Assembly (NCBI GenBank): GCA_035575235.1
Contig: DATLYA010000102.1
Span: 1-13,733, forward strand
DNA length: 13,733 nucleotides
From: SYOC01 sp035575235
Lineage (GTDB): Bacteria; Desulfobacterota; Binatia; Bin18
Direction: 5' to 3'
In this document: piece after piece, positions 1-5,939 of the stretch
Numbering within the stretch: the stretch's first letter is position 1
Layout of the letters: each line of letters begins with the position of its first letter
Notes under the pieces: generated by a model
Databases searched by the model: none
Told to the model about the DNA's origin: nothing
The model's input: only the letters and a program-made list of their open reading frames with translations
Translations under genes and position numbers: made by a program

Positions 1-1169
1 TCCAGAATGTCAAGCTGTGTTTTAAACAGCACCCACGCGCCCATAAATGCGACCAGGAAGCCAAGCATGGCCCCGCCCTGCTGCGCCATGGCATTGGCCA
101 ACGCCGTGGCCACGGCAAGACCTCGGATATCTTCTCCGGGTTGCAAGAAGGATGTATACAGCACGGCAGGCAAGCCCATGCCCAGCAATGCGCCGAGGAA
201 GAACACGCCCCATTGATCAATGCGGATGATACTCCACCAGCCTTTCCATTTGCAGATGTTTTGCGGCGTGATTTTGAAGATGCTTCCCGAATGCGCCAAC
301 AAGACACTCTGACCGCCAACTGCAGCGGGAATAAAGCCCACTACTTTGCCCATGCCGAATCCCTTATCCCGCGCCCAGTTCGAGAGTGTGAGATTGGTAA
401 CCCCACCAGCGCCAGAGTAGGCGGCAAATGCGCCGATCAGGAACCAGTCGGCTCCCGCTGGAAACAGCGCGAATGAGTGTGTTGATACATTAAATCCGAA
501 AAATCCAGCTCCAGCCTCGATCCACCGCCGGCGTTCGGCATACAGCAGACTGAGGACAAATAACGTGCCGAGAATGAAGATGATCAAAATCCAGTTGAGA
601 ATCTCTAACGTGTGTTCAATGTGACTACCACTCAGAAGAATGACGACGCAAGCGGCGAAGGTGCCGACGCTAATCCAATAGACGGCGGACGCATTCGCCG
701 CACCGGCGATTTGACCTGTGCATACGTAATAGATTGCCCCAGCGGCAGCGCCAGCCCATGCCGGCCAGCCAACCTGGAGAAAATAGAGCAGGGTGTAGAA
801 AACGGCCCAGAAGGCCGAGTGGGGTTTCGTGCGCATGAATCCCGTAAGCGCCGGCTCGCCGGTGTACAGCGTATAGCGAATGAGTTCCGTGTTAAGAATG
901 GTTTGAAGAACTACCGCGACACTCGTGACCCAGAGCAAAGACATGCCGTATTTCACGAATGCGGCAGGACCGAGCAACCATTCGCCGCTGCCGATTGAGG
1001 CTCCAAGGATAATAGCGCCTGGGCCAATGATGCCTAGGAAATTTAAACCTTTGGCGATCGGTGGACTTGGGAGTTCGTCAACCGTCCATGGTTCAAGACC
1101 GGACTGGGCTTCCTTTGCTTGTTTCACGTCCGGGACTGCTTGCGCCACAATGTCGAACCCGCGCTTCAT
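1..1169 (-). CDS. Nramp-like divalent metal transporter family membrane protein (3' end beyond the window)
   Basis: The frame is open from an ATG at 1169 to the left edge (389 residues, C-terminus missing). An AGGAG-type site lies about a dozen bases upstream. After a polar N-terminus of about 40 residues the protein is a succession of hydrophobic segments, roughly residues 43-70, 76-95, 120-150, 163-180, 190-210, 240-258, 273-292, 320-342 and 365-383. The first segment, GPGAIILGASIGSGEWLLGP (49-68), has the layout of Nramp transmembrane helix 1. The metal-binding DPGN of true Nramp proteins is replaced by GSGE. A second broken-helix-like stretch, GAGGVTNLTLSNWARDKG (253-270), sits where helix 6 is expected, without the usual MPH. 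It is therefore probably a divergent Nramp-related carrier in the inner membrane, and its substrate cannot be stated. It is transcribed away from the arsenate reductase gene. A different LeuT-fold transporter family is the main alternative. Confidence 0.68.
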   Translation of the reverse strand, partial: MKRGFDIVAQAVPDVKQAKEAQSGLEPWTVDELPSPPIAKGLNFLGIIGPGAIILGASIGSGEWLLGPAAFVKYGMSLLWVTSVAVVLQTILNTELIRYTLYTGEPALTGFMRTKPHSAFWAVFYTLLYFLQVGWPAWAGAAAGAIYYVCTGQIAGAANASAVYWISVGTFAACVVILLSGSHIEHTLEILNWILIIFILGTLFVLSLLYAERRRWIEAGAGFFGFNVSTHSFALFPAGADWFLIGAFAAYSGAGGVTNLTLSNWARDKGFGMGKVVGFIPAAVGGQSVLLAHSGSIFKITPQNICKWKGWWSIIRIDQWGVFFLGALLGMGLPAVLYTSFLQPGEDIRGLAVATALANAMAQQGGAMLGFLVAFMGAWVLFKTQLDIL

Positions 1170-1256
1170 CGTCTCTCTTTTCTCCTCGTGACGCTCCCTT
1201 ACAACTGGACTAGCAGATCAGCGCCGTTCCAGGTAGGTAGAGGCATATCTCACTAC

Positions 1257-1261
1257 GGAGG
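1257..1261 (+). promoter_or_regulatory. Ribosome binding site fixing the arsC start
   Basis: GGAGG lies 9 bases before the ATG at 1271. It matters because it places translation initiation upstream of the in-frame UGA at 1304-1306. That argues against the internal TTG at 1334 being the real start. Confidence 0.8.
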
Positions 1262-1270
1262 CGGTTAAGT

Positions 1271-1621
1271 ATGGAACGACTCGTGGTGTACCACAACCCT
1301 GGCTGAGGGCAATCTCGTGGAGCGCTCGATATCTTGCGTGAGCGCGGCGTCGAGTTCGACGTTATTGAATATCTGAAGACACCTTTGGATCGAGCGACCC
1401 TTGAGCGGTTTCTGACTTTACTTCCTACTCCTCCAGCGGATCTGGTGCGGAAAGACAAGAACTTTGCAGCACTTGGGCTGGACGCCAATCAGTACGTAAC
1501 AAAGGAGGCCGTCATCGCGCTGCTGCTGCAACATCCTGTGCTGATGCAACGGCCAGTCATTATCAAAGGGGAGAAAGCGGTCATCGCACGACCGTCTGAG
1601 AAAGTGCTGGAATTGCTCTGA
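1271..1621 (+). CDS. arsC: Arsenate reductase, probable selenoprotein (UGA = Sec at residue 12)
   Basis: This is a cytoplasmic thioredoxin-fold arsenate reductase of the glutaredoxin-coupled ArsC/Spx-like family, which reduces arsenate to arsenite. The frame starts at ATG 1271 behind a good GGAGG site. It contains UGA at codon 12 (1304-1306) and ends at TGA 1619-1621, giving 116 residues if UGA is read. The N-terminus reads MERLVVYHNPG-U-GQSR, against YHNPACGTSR in E. coli plasmid R773 ArsC, so the UGA falls on catalytic Cys12. The three arginines of that enzyme, Arg60, Arg94 and Arg107, are present at the same numbers (LVRKD, LMQRPV, ARPSE), and the typical LGL and LLQHP motifs are kept. The protein lacks the last 25 or so residues of the 141-residue R773 form, as short ArsC-like proteins do. 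A SECIS-like hairpin follows the UGA. It stands alone, not in an ars operon. A nonsense-mutated pseudogene is the alternative. Confidence 0.85.
1314..1354 (+). promoter_or_regulatory. Putative bacterial SECIS element inside arsC
   Basis: The upper stem is a perfect six-pair helix, GCGCTC (1322-1327) with GAGCGC (1340-1345). It closes a 12-base loop that begins with G (1328). Below it, CTCG (1314-1317) pairs with CGAG (1351-1354), with an unpaired UGGA/GGCGU internal loop between. The apical loop starts 21 bases after the UGA. As I recall the bacterial SECIS consensus, the loop lies about 16-37 bases downstream of UGA with a G among its first two bases, and this hairpin fits. SelB binding is inferred. 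Confidence 0.62.
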
Positions 1622-1644
1622 AGTCGCCAATCACTAGTAGCCTT

Positions 1645-1674
1645 TGTAGGGGCACGGCGCGCCGTGCCCCTACA
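1645..1674. repeat. Perfect 30-nt palindrome, REP-like
   Basis: The half-site TGTAGGGGCACGGCG is followed at once by its exact reverse complement, centred on 1659/1660. It begins 23 bases after the arsC stop codon. There is no run of T directly after it on either strand, so it is not a classical intrinsic terminator, although a cruciform or RNA hairpin could still affect transcription. GC-rich palindromes with GTAGGGGC ends are a familiar dispersed intergenic repeat type in many bacterial genomes. Only one full copy is present in this window. Confidence 0.7.
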
Positions 1675-1866
1675 CCGAGAAGATCTTTTTCTGTCGGAGT
1701 TTGGGTTATCGATTGTGATCGCCAAAGTTCATCAGTAGCTTTCACTTGGATAGGCCCTCTTTAGGCTGACCTTCACCCTATCTTTCCGCACCACGGGAGA
1801 AAAACCCTTTCGCTGAGAGGTCTGCAAGTGAAAACCGCTGTACAACAGGTGCGTCCTGGTTGCGGA
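1675..1866. other. Intergenic stretch with a long-spaced inverted repeat
   Basis: No convincing gene is present between arsC and the end of miaB. TTTCACTTG (1740-1748) is the exact reverse complement of CAAGTGAAA (1825-1833), and the pairing continues imperfectly inward (ATAGGCCCTC against GAGAGGTCTG). Together they could enclose about 76 bases in a folded RNA. I do not recognise a known riboswitch or small RNA here. Confidence 0.35.
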
Positions 1867-3177
1867 CTATGCGGAGCGTACCTCTCCGACTAGGGTATGA
1901 GCGGTCGCTGAGACAATCTGGACAGGAACGACGTCTCCAGGTCGTGCGCCATTACCAGGAAAGACTACAGTTTTGAATTGCCCATTTTTTCCTGCCAGCC
2001 AGTCTTTTTGACGCTTTGCTGATCCTTCAATCAGCACCGCCACGGTTTGCCCGATGGTTCGACGGTTGAGGTCGCCGGAAATACGTTCTTGGAGCGCAAT
2101 AATCTCTTGTAAGCGCCGCCCTTTTTCTGCCTCGGACACCGTTTCTTGCCATTTGTAGGCTTTCGTGCCTTCACGGGCCGAATACTTGAACATGAAAGCT
2201 GAATCGTAGCGCACTTCCGCCATAAAGTCGTACGTCGCGCGAAAATCTTCCTCTTCTTCGCCAGGAAAGCCGACGATGATGTCAGTCGAGAGTGCGAGGT
2301 GCGGGATTGCCGTCCGCAAACGTACGATCAAATCGGCGTACTGTTCGACGGTGTATCCGCGCTCCATGCGTTGCAATACGCGATTGGAAGCAGCTTGCAA
2401 TGGCAAATGTAGATAAGGAGCGACTTTCGGACAGGTGGCCATCGCTTCGATGACTCGCTCGGTCATGTCCGACGGATGAGGCGAGGTAAAACGAATACGT
2501 TCAATGCCGTCAATGGCTGCCGTCTGATGCAGGAGGTCTGCAAAATCGCGGCTCCCGTCGCGGTAGGCGTTCACCGTTTGACCAAGATAAACGATTTCCT
2601 TGTAGCCTTGTTCAGCAAGGGCTCGCACCTGCATGAGCAGAGCATGCAGCGGAACGCTACGCTCGCGACCGCGGACATACGGCACGATGCAAAAGCTGCA
2701 GAATTTATCGCACCCTCGCATAATCGTGACCCAGGCGCGTACGCCTTCTGCGCGCGCCGGCGAGATATCGGCGTAGGTCTCCTCTCGATCCAGACGAACC
2801 GCAACCAATGGCTCGTCCTTCTCTTCTTGGGCTAATAACGTCGGTAAATTGCGATACGCATCCGGACCTAGCACGAGATCAAGAAATGGCGCTTTATCAA
2901 GCAGCCGCTCCCGATGGTGCTGCGCCATGCAGCCGGCTACACCGAGGCGCACCTCTGGATTTCTCGCTTTATAGCGAACAAGTTCGCCGAGCCGTTTCAC
3001 GACCCGTTCTTCTGCATGTTCACGAATAGCGCAGGTGTTGAGCAAAATAACATCGGCTTGATCGACCTGTTGGGTTGGCTCATACCCGTGCGGTTTCAGC
3101 AGACCGATCATTAATTCGGTGTCAGCCATGTTCATCTGACAACCATATGTTTCGATGTAGACCTTACGCATGTCCAT
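1867..3177 (-). CDS. miaB: tRNA-2-methylthio-N6-dimethylallyladenosine synthase MiaB
   Basis: A cytoplasmic radical-SAM methylthiotransferase that adds the methylthio group to i6A37 of tRNAs reading UNN codons. Numbered from ATG 3177 (436 residues), the N-terminal domain carries the auxiliary cluster cysteines C13 (ETYGCQMN), C49 (NTCAIREHAEERV) and C83 (VAGCMAQ). The radical-SAM domain has C156, C160 and C163 in RGCDKFCSFCIVPYVRGRE. The last 70 or so residues form the TRAM RNA-binding domain, ending LVGEVRSA. Length and motif order are those of MiaB rather than of RimO or MtaB. Two starts are close (3177 and 3171) and neither has a clear Shine-Dalgarno. The frame stays open upstream to 3294, but that 39-residue extension is low-complexity and unlike the family. 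The gene stands alone, divergent from the zinc-ribbon gene. Confidence 0.95.
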   Translation of the reverse strand: MDMRKVYIETYGCQMNMADTELMIGLLKPHGYEPTQQVDQADVILLNTCAIREHAEERVVKRLGELVRYKARNPEVRLGVAGCMAQHHRERLLDKAPFLDLVLGPDAYRNLPTLLAQEEKDEPLVAVRLDREETYADISPARAEGVRAWVTIMRGCDKFCSFCIVPYVRGRERSVPLHALLMQVRALAEQGYKEIVYLGQTVNAYRDGSRDFADLLHQTAAIDGIERIRFTSPHPSDMTERVIEAMATCPKVAPYLHLPLQAASNRVLQRMERGYTVEQYADLIVRLRTAIPHLALSTDIIVGFPGEEEEDFRATYDFMAEVRYDSAFMFKYSAREGTKAYKWQETVSEAEKGRRLQEIIALQERISGDLNRRTIGQTVAVLIEGSAKRQKDWLAGKNGQFKTVVFPGNGARPGDVVPVQIVSATAHTLVGEVRSA

Positions 3178-3364
3178 GGCTATTCTACGAGGGTTTTGTT
3201 GTAACCCCTCCCTGGAGCCAAGGCAATGGCCGCGTTGACATGCTCTTGTTGAGCTATGAGCTCTTGGCTCTTGGCTCTTGGCCGGATAAAACAAAGAACA
3301 GAGTCTTTTGCTTAAAGCTCATGGCTTACAACTAAAAGCTTAATTGTGAGGAGGCAACGTCAGC
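3178..3364. other. Divergent intergenic region of miaB and the zinc-ribbon gene, with hairpin and heptamer repeats
   Basis: This stretch must hold the promoters for both flanking genes, but I see no convincing -35/-10 pair. GAGGG (3189-3193) pairs with CCCTC (3206-3210), forming a hairpin just upstream of the miaB start. GCTCTTG is repeated three times in tandem at 3260-3280, with a further copy at 3242-3248. A GAGGAGG site (3348-3354) serves the plus-strand gene at 3365. Confidence 0.45.
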
Positions 3365-3571
3365 GTGACTCGCAAGCCGAGACCTAGTTTTGAGCAGCTT
3401 GAGGCAACGTTGCTCTATTGCCCCCGTTGCCGTCAGGCTATGCCCGTGCGCAAGCGACTCCTTTTGATTCTTCCCGAAGGGAACAAATTTGAGTATCAGT
3501 GCACGACATGTGCATCTACATGTGGGGAGAAGATCGAGCCCGATGAGCAAAAACCGCGTATTCTCATGTAG
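3365..3571 (+). CDS. Small zinc-ribbon-like protein of unknown function
   Basis: A 68-residue cytoplasmic protein starting at GTG 3365, with GAGGAGG ten bases upstream. It has CPRC at residues 19-22 and two further cysteines at 46 and 49 (CTTC), plus C53. This CxxC...CxxC layout, over a spacing of about 24 residues, is that of a small zinc ribbon. The middle segment RKRLLLILPEGNKFEYQC is amphipathic or beta-like. I recall similar short proteins annotated only as hypothetical or cytoplasmic in deltaproteobacteria. The stop lies 11 bases before the cobalamin-binding gene, so the two are probably one transcript. No function can be assigned. The start codon choice rests on the ribosome binding site. 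Confidence 0.72.
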   Translation: MTRKPRPSFEQLEATLLYCPRCRQAMPVRKRLLLILPEGNKFEYQCTTCASTCGEKIEPDEQKPRILM

Positions 3572-3582
3572 CGTGTGCTCGT

Positions 3583-4503
3583 ATGACCTCGCCTGAACGG
3601 ATCGTCTCTCTTCTGCCCTCCGCCACGGAAACCGTGTGCGCCTTAGGACTCCGTGACCGCCTGGTTGGCGTATCACATGAATGTGATTATCCCTCGGACG
3701 TTATAGGTCTACCGGTCCTGACAAAACCCAAGCTCGATCCGCATGAAGGAAGTTGGGCGATTGACGCCCGCGTGCGCGCAATCGTGCAAGAAGGGCTCAG
3801 CATTTATCGCATCCAGACAGAGCTATTGCAGCGATTGCAACCAGACCTGATCGTAACCCAGGATCAGTGTGCGGTGTGCGCGGTGTCTCTTCCCGAAGTG
3901 GAAGAAGCCGTGCGCTGCTTTCTGACACCAGGAGTGCGAGTGGTGTCACTGAAACCAGAGCGATTAGGCGACATTTGGGAGGACATCCGCCGAGTCGGCG
4001 CTGCGAGTGGAAAGGCGACCGAAGCGGAGGATCTTTTGCGTGGACTGAAGCGGCGGTTGTGGAAGCTGGAGCAACGAACTCGCCGCTTTGCCCGCCCTCG
4101 TGTGGCCTGTATCGAATGGATTGATCCCCTGATTGCTGGCGGTCACTGGATAGCGGAATTAGTGGAGATTGCTGGCGGGGAATATGCTTTGGCTTCCGCG
4201 GGCGCTCACGGTCCGGTGATCAGCTGGGAGACCCTCGTCGCGCATCAGCCTGAAGTGATTATTATTATGCCGTGCGGCTTCAGGATTCCTCAAACCCAAG
4301 CAGATGTCTCGCTTTTGACATCTCACCCTCGCTGGTCTTCACTCCCAGCCGTGCAAACCGGTCGTGTCTATATTGTCGACGGCAACGCCTACTTCAATCG
4401 TCCCGGCCCGCGTATTGTTGACAGCGTAGAAATTTTGGCGGAGCTTCTTCATCCCCACGAATGTGCAGGGATGGCGCCGGCCGGGTCATACGTTCAGCTA
4501 TGA
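3583..4503 (+). CDS. Cobalamin-binding protein, BtuF-like periplasmic-binding-protein fold
   Basis: 306 residues with the two-lobed class III substrate-binding fold of the BtuF/FhuD group. RIVSLLPSATE (6-16) opens the first lobe, followed by GVSHECDYP (29-37) and QPDLIVTQ (86-93). A long connecting helix covers about 125-165, and the second lobe has VACIEWIDPLIAGGHW, HQPEVIIIMPCGF and VYIVDGNAYFNRPGPRI. The motif QDQCAVCAVS (94-102) with its two cysteines is characteristic of the subfamily usually annotated as cobalamin-binding protein. There is no signal peptide or lipobox, so unlike BtuF it is probably cytoplasmic, and a role in vitamin B12 handling is inferred. No ABC permease or ATPase is adjacent. 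It follows the zinc-ribbon gene after 11 bases; its own ribosome binding site is weak, which suggests co-translation. Confidence 0.85.
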   Translation: MTSPERIVSLLPSATETVCALGLRDRLVGVSHECDYPSDVIGLPVLTKPKLDPHEGSWAIDARVRAIVQEGLSIYRIQTELLQRLQPDLIVTQDQCAVCAVSLPEVEEAVRCFLTPGVRVVSLKPERLGDIWEDIRRVGAASGKATEAEDLLRGLKRRLWKLEQRTRRFARPRVACIEWIDPLIAGGHWIAELVEIAGGEYALASAGAHGPVISWETLVAHQPEVIIIMPCGFRIPQTQADVSLLTSHPRWSSLPAVQTGRVYIVDGNAYFNRPGPRIVDSVEILAELLHPHECAGMAPAGSYVQL

Positions 4504-4640
4504 AGATCATCATGCGGTCGCGCTTATGAGAAGCGCGCCAAGAGGCGGAGTTCTTCGGAGGAGCGCCCCCCTGTGGTCGCCCGGGGATGGGGCTTATTTT
4601 TGATTTGCCTGAAGCTGACCGTCTCGCTTTGAACCGCTCG
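4504..4640. terminator. Convergent intergenic region with a 7-bp hairpin (4519-4537)
   Basis: CGCGCTT (4519-4525) pairs perfectly with AAGCGCG (4531-4537) around the loop ATGAG, 15 bases after the stop of the cobalamin-binding gene. No T-tract follows at once on the plus strand, so it is at best an imperfect terminator. Further on, CCTGTGGTCGCCC (about 4570-4582) resembles one arm of common GC-rich intergenic repeats. No gene is seen. Confidence 0.4.
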
Positions 4641-4982
4641 CTACTCCCCGGGTGCGACAATGGTGATCTTGCCCGCGCGAAACTCTTCGCCGCGCTCTTT
4701 CACCAGTTTGGGATACATGTGATAAAACTGTCCGCCGAGGCGGAGGAATGATTCAACATCAGTTTCTTCGAGCTCGAGCTTGCCTATTGCCTGCGTCGCT
4801 TCTTCTTTTGTCTGTGCGGCCATCAAGGCGTCGTACATCAAGCGCGTGTCTGCAATTTGAAAGTCCTCTCGACTTGGAAGATCTTTCGTGTTCTGTACGC
4901 TCTCAGGATAAAACTCTAGAAGATAACGGAGCGCTTTGAGCTCGTGCCGCTGCTGATCAAGTTTCTTAATGGTTAGCGCCAT
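4641..4982 (-). CDS. Small protein resembling the DnaB helicase N-terminal domain
   Basis: 113 residues, starting at ATG 4982 with GGAGG seven bases upstream. That site decides the start against a much longer open frame reaching 5324, which would overlap moaB. The protein is helical, soluble and rich in Glu, Leu and Gln, with no membrane segment or signal. HELKALRYLLEFYPES (13-28), then LPSREDF (35-41) and TRLMYDALMAA (46-56), resembles the first helices of the DnaB N-terminal domain, which also has a DPE...EDF...IYEAI pattern. There is no helicase ATPase domain and no other dnaB-like gene nearby. Function is unknown; a partner or decoy for the DnaB/DnaG interface would be speculation. It diverges from moaB with only 57 bases between the two starts. 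Confidence 0.75.
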   Translation of the reverse strand: MALTIKKLDQQRHELKALRYLLEFYPESVQNTKDLPSREDFQIADTRLMYDALMAAQTKEEATQAIGKLELEETDVESFLRLGGQFYHMYPKLVKERGEEFRAGKITIVAPGE

Positions 4983-5039
4983 GGGTCTTCCTCCGTTCCA
5001 GGGTTGCGATTTTGCCAGAGCGGGGTATAGATAACAGCT

Positions 5040-5564
5040 ATGGCGGTTACGGAACATAAAGACAAGGCCCACCGCCGTGTGTCGTGTGCTGTGATTACAG
5101 CGAGCGATACACGCACTGCAGAGACAGATACAAGCGGCAAGAGGATCAAAGATCTGCTTGCTGAGCACAATCACGCTGTGGCGTCCTACCAAATCTTGAG
5201 GGACGAGCCGGAGCTTATCGGCGCCGCCGTGCGAGCTCTGCTTGACCAGGCTGAGGTCGACGCCATCATTATTAACGGCGGGACGGGAATTGCTCCCCGA
5301 GACACTACTTTTGAGGCCATTCAAGGCCTTTTGGAGAAAGAGATTCCCGGTTTCGGCGAATTCTTCCGCTGGTTGAGCTACCAGGATATTGGCTCTGCCG
5401 CTATGATGACGCGCGCGACTGCCGGCGTGGCCAAGGGGAAAGTCATAGTGTCGCTGCCCGGATCAACTAGCGCGGTCGAGCTCGGCATGACCAGATTAGT
5501 GCTGCCTGAACTTGGCCATATGCTGTTTGTGTTACGCGGTGAGAAGACACATCATGCGCATTAA
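5040..5564 (+). CDS. moaB: Molybdenum cofactor biosynthesis protein MoaB (MogA family)
   Basis: 174 residues of the MogA/MoaB fold, a cytoplasmic enzyme that adenylylates molybdopterin before metal insertion. Family marks are AVITASDTR (17-25), the molybdopterin-binding loop NGGTGIAPRD (79-88) and VSLPGSTSAVELGM (137-150). The preceding stretch DIGSAAMMTRATAGV is also typical. The length matches the family. The start ATG 5040 is the first in frame after the divergent region; the Shine-Dalgarno is weak. It opens a molybdopterin block with moaD, which overlaps its last 11 bases in another frame, and moaE. moaA, moaC and moeA are not in the window. Assignment to MoaB rather than MogA rests on length and the loop sequence. 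Confidence 0.92.
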   Translation: MAVTEHKDKAHRRVSCAVITASDTRTAETDTSGKRIKDLLAEHNHAVASYQILRDEPELIGAAVRALLDQAEVDAIIINGGTGIAPRDTTFEAIQGLLEKEIPGFGEFFRWLSYQDIGSAAMMTRATAGVAKGKVIVSLPGSTSAVELGMTRLVLPELGHMLFVLRGEKTHHAH

Positions 5565-5874
5565 GCTTCGCTACTTCGCCGCATTGCGCGAACGCCTGCG
5601 CCGAAGTGAGGAAATGTTTGAGGTTCCGGCTGACGCAACTGTGGCGACGGTGTGGGAAATGCTAAAAAAACAGCATCCAGAACTGGGAGTGATGGAGCGC
5701 TCCATCGCCTTTGCGGTAGGACAGGAATACGTTGACAAGACCCATCCCCTTCAAGATAATGACGAACTCGCTTTTATCCCGCCAGTGAGTGGGGGTGGAG
5801 CGGACAGTTTCTGTACGCCGGGGGCTTTCATAACAAGGCTAGGAGGCGGTCAGCAGGACGCAGGGAGGCGATAA
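5554..5874 (+). CDS. moaD: Molybdopterin synthase small subunit MoaD with an abnormal C-terminal extension
   Basis: A ubiquitin-fold sulfur carrier that, as a C-terminal thiocarboxylate, supplies sulfur to MoaE to make molybdopterin. MRIKLRYFAALRERL (1-15) is the family N-terminus, and FIPPVSGG (74-81) places the essential Gly-Gly at 80-81, exactly where MoaD of E. coli ends. Here the frame continues: codon 82 is GGA (5797-5799), and 25 more residues without family resemblance follow until TAA 5872-5874. A single G-to-T change at 5797 would restore TGA. Activation by MoeB requires a free Gly-Gly end, so the product needs proteolytic trimming, or the stop was lost by mutation or sequencing error. 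The gene overlaps moaB by 11 bases and is followed by moaE after 65 bases. Confidence 0.88.
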   Translation: MRIKLRYFAALRERLRRSEEMFEVPADATVATVWEMLKKQHPELGVMERSIAFAVGQEYVDKTHPLQDNDELAFIPPVSGGGADSFCTPGAFITRLGGGQQDAGRR

Positions 5875-5939
5875 ACAGACTGGAGAGAGTGCTTACGCAT
5901 GTCGCTTTCAGATTTTTTTATTGCCTAGGGATGGACTTT

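Noticed and set aside
612..998. 128-residue plus-strand open frame
   Set aside because: Antisense to the Nramp-like transporter, whose minus-strand frame is continuous from 1169 to the window edge with clear transmembrane segments.
1334..1621. ArsC-like protein starting at the internal TTG, avoiding the UGA
   Set aside because: It would lose the first beta strand and the catalytic residue, and there is no ribosome binding site there, whereas GGAGG precedes ATG 1271.
1619..1621. Second UGA as another selenocysteine codon
   Set aside because: It coincides with the natural end of the ArsC fold (EKVLELL) and has no downstream SECIS-like stem at the required distance; it is the ordinary stop.
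1790..1860. Possible thiamine pyrophosphate riboswitch (CTGAGAGG near 1812-1820)
   Set aside because: The second conserved box and the paired stems are missing, and there is no thiamine gene downstream.
3178..3294. 39-residue N-terminal extension of MiaB
   Set aside because: It encodes the heptamer repeats and low-complexity sequence; MiaB proteins begin at about the MRKVYIETYGC segment.
4641..5324. 227-residue minus-strand frame covering the DnaB-N-like gene and running into moaB
   Set aside because: The extension is antisense to moaB and has no similarity to known proteins; the GGAGG at seven bases from ATG 4982 fixes the shorter start.
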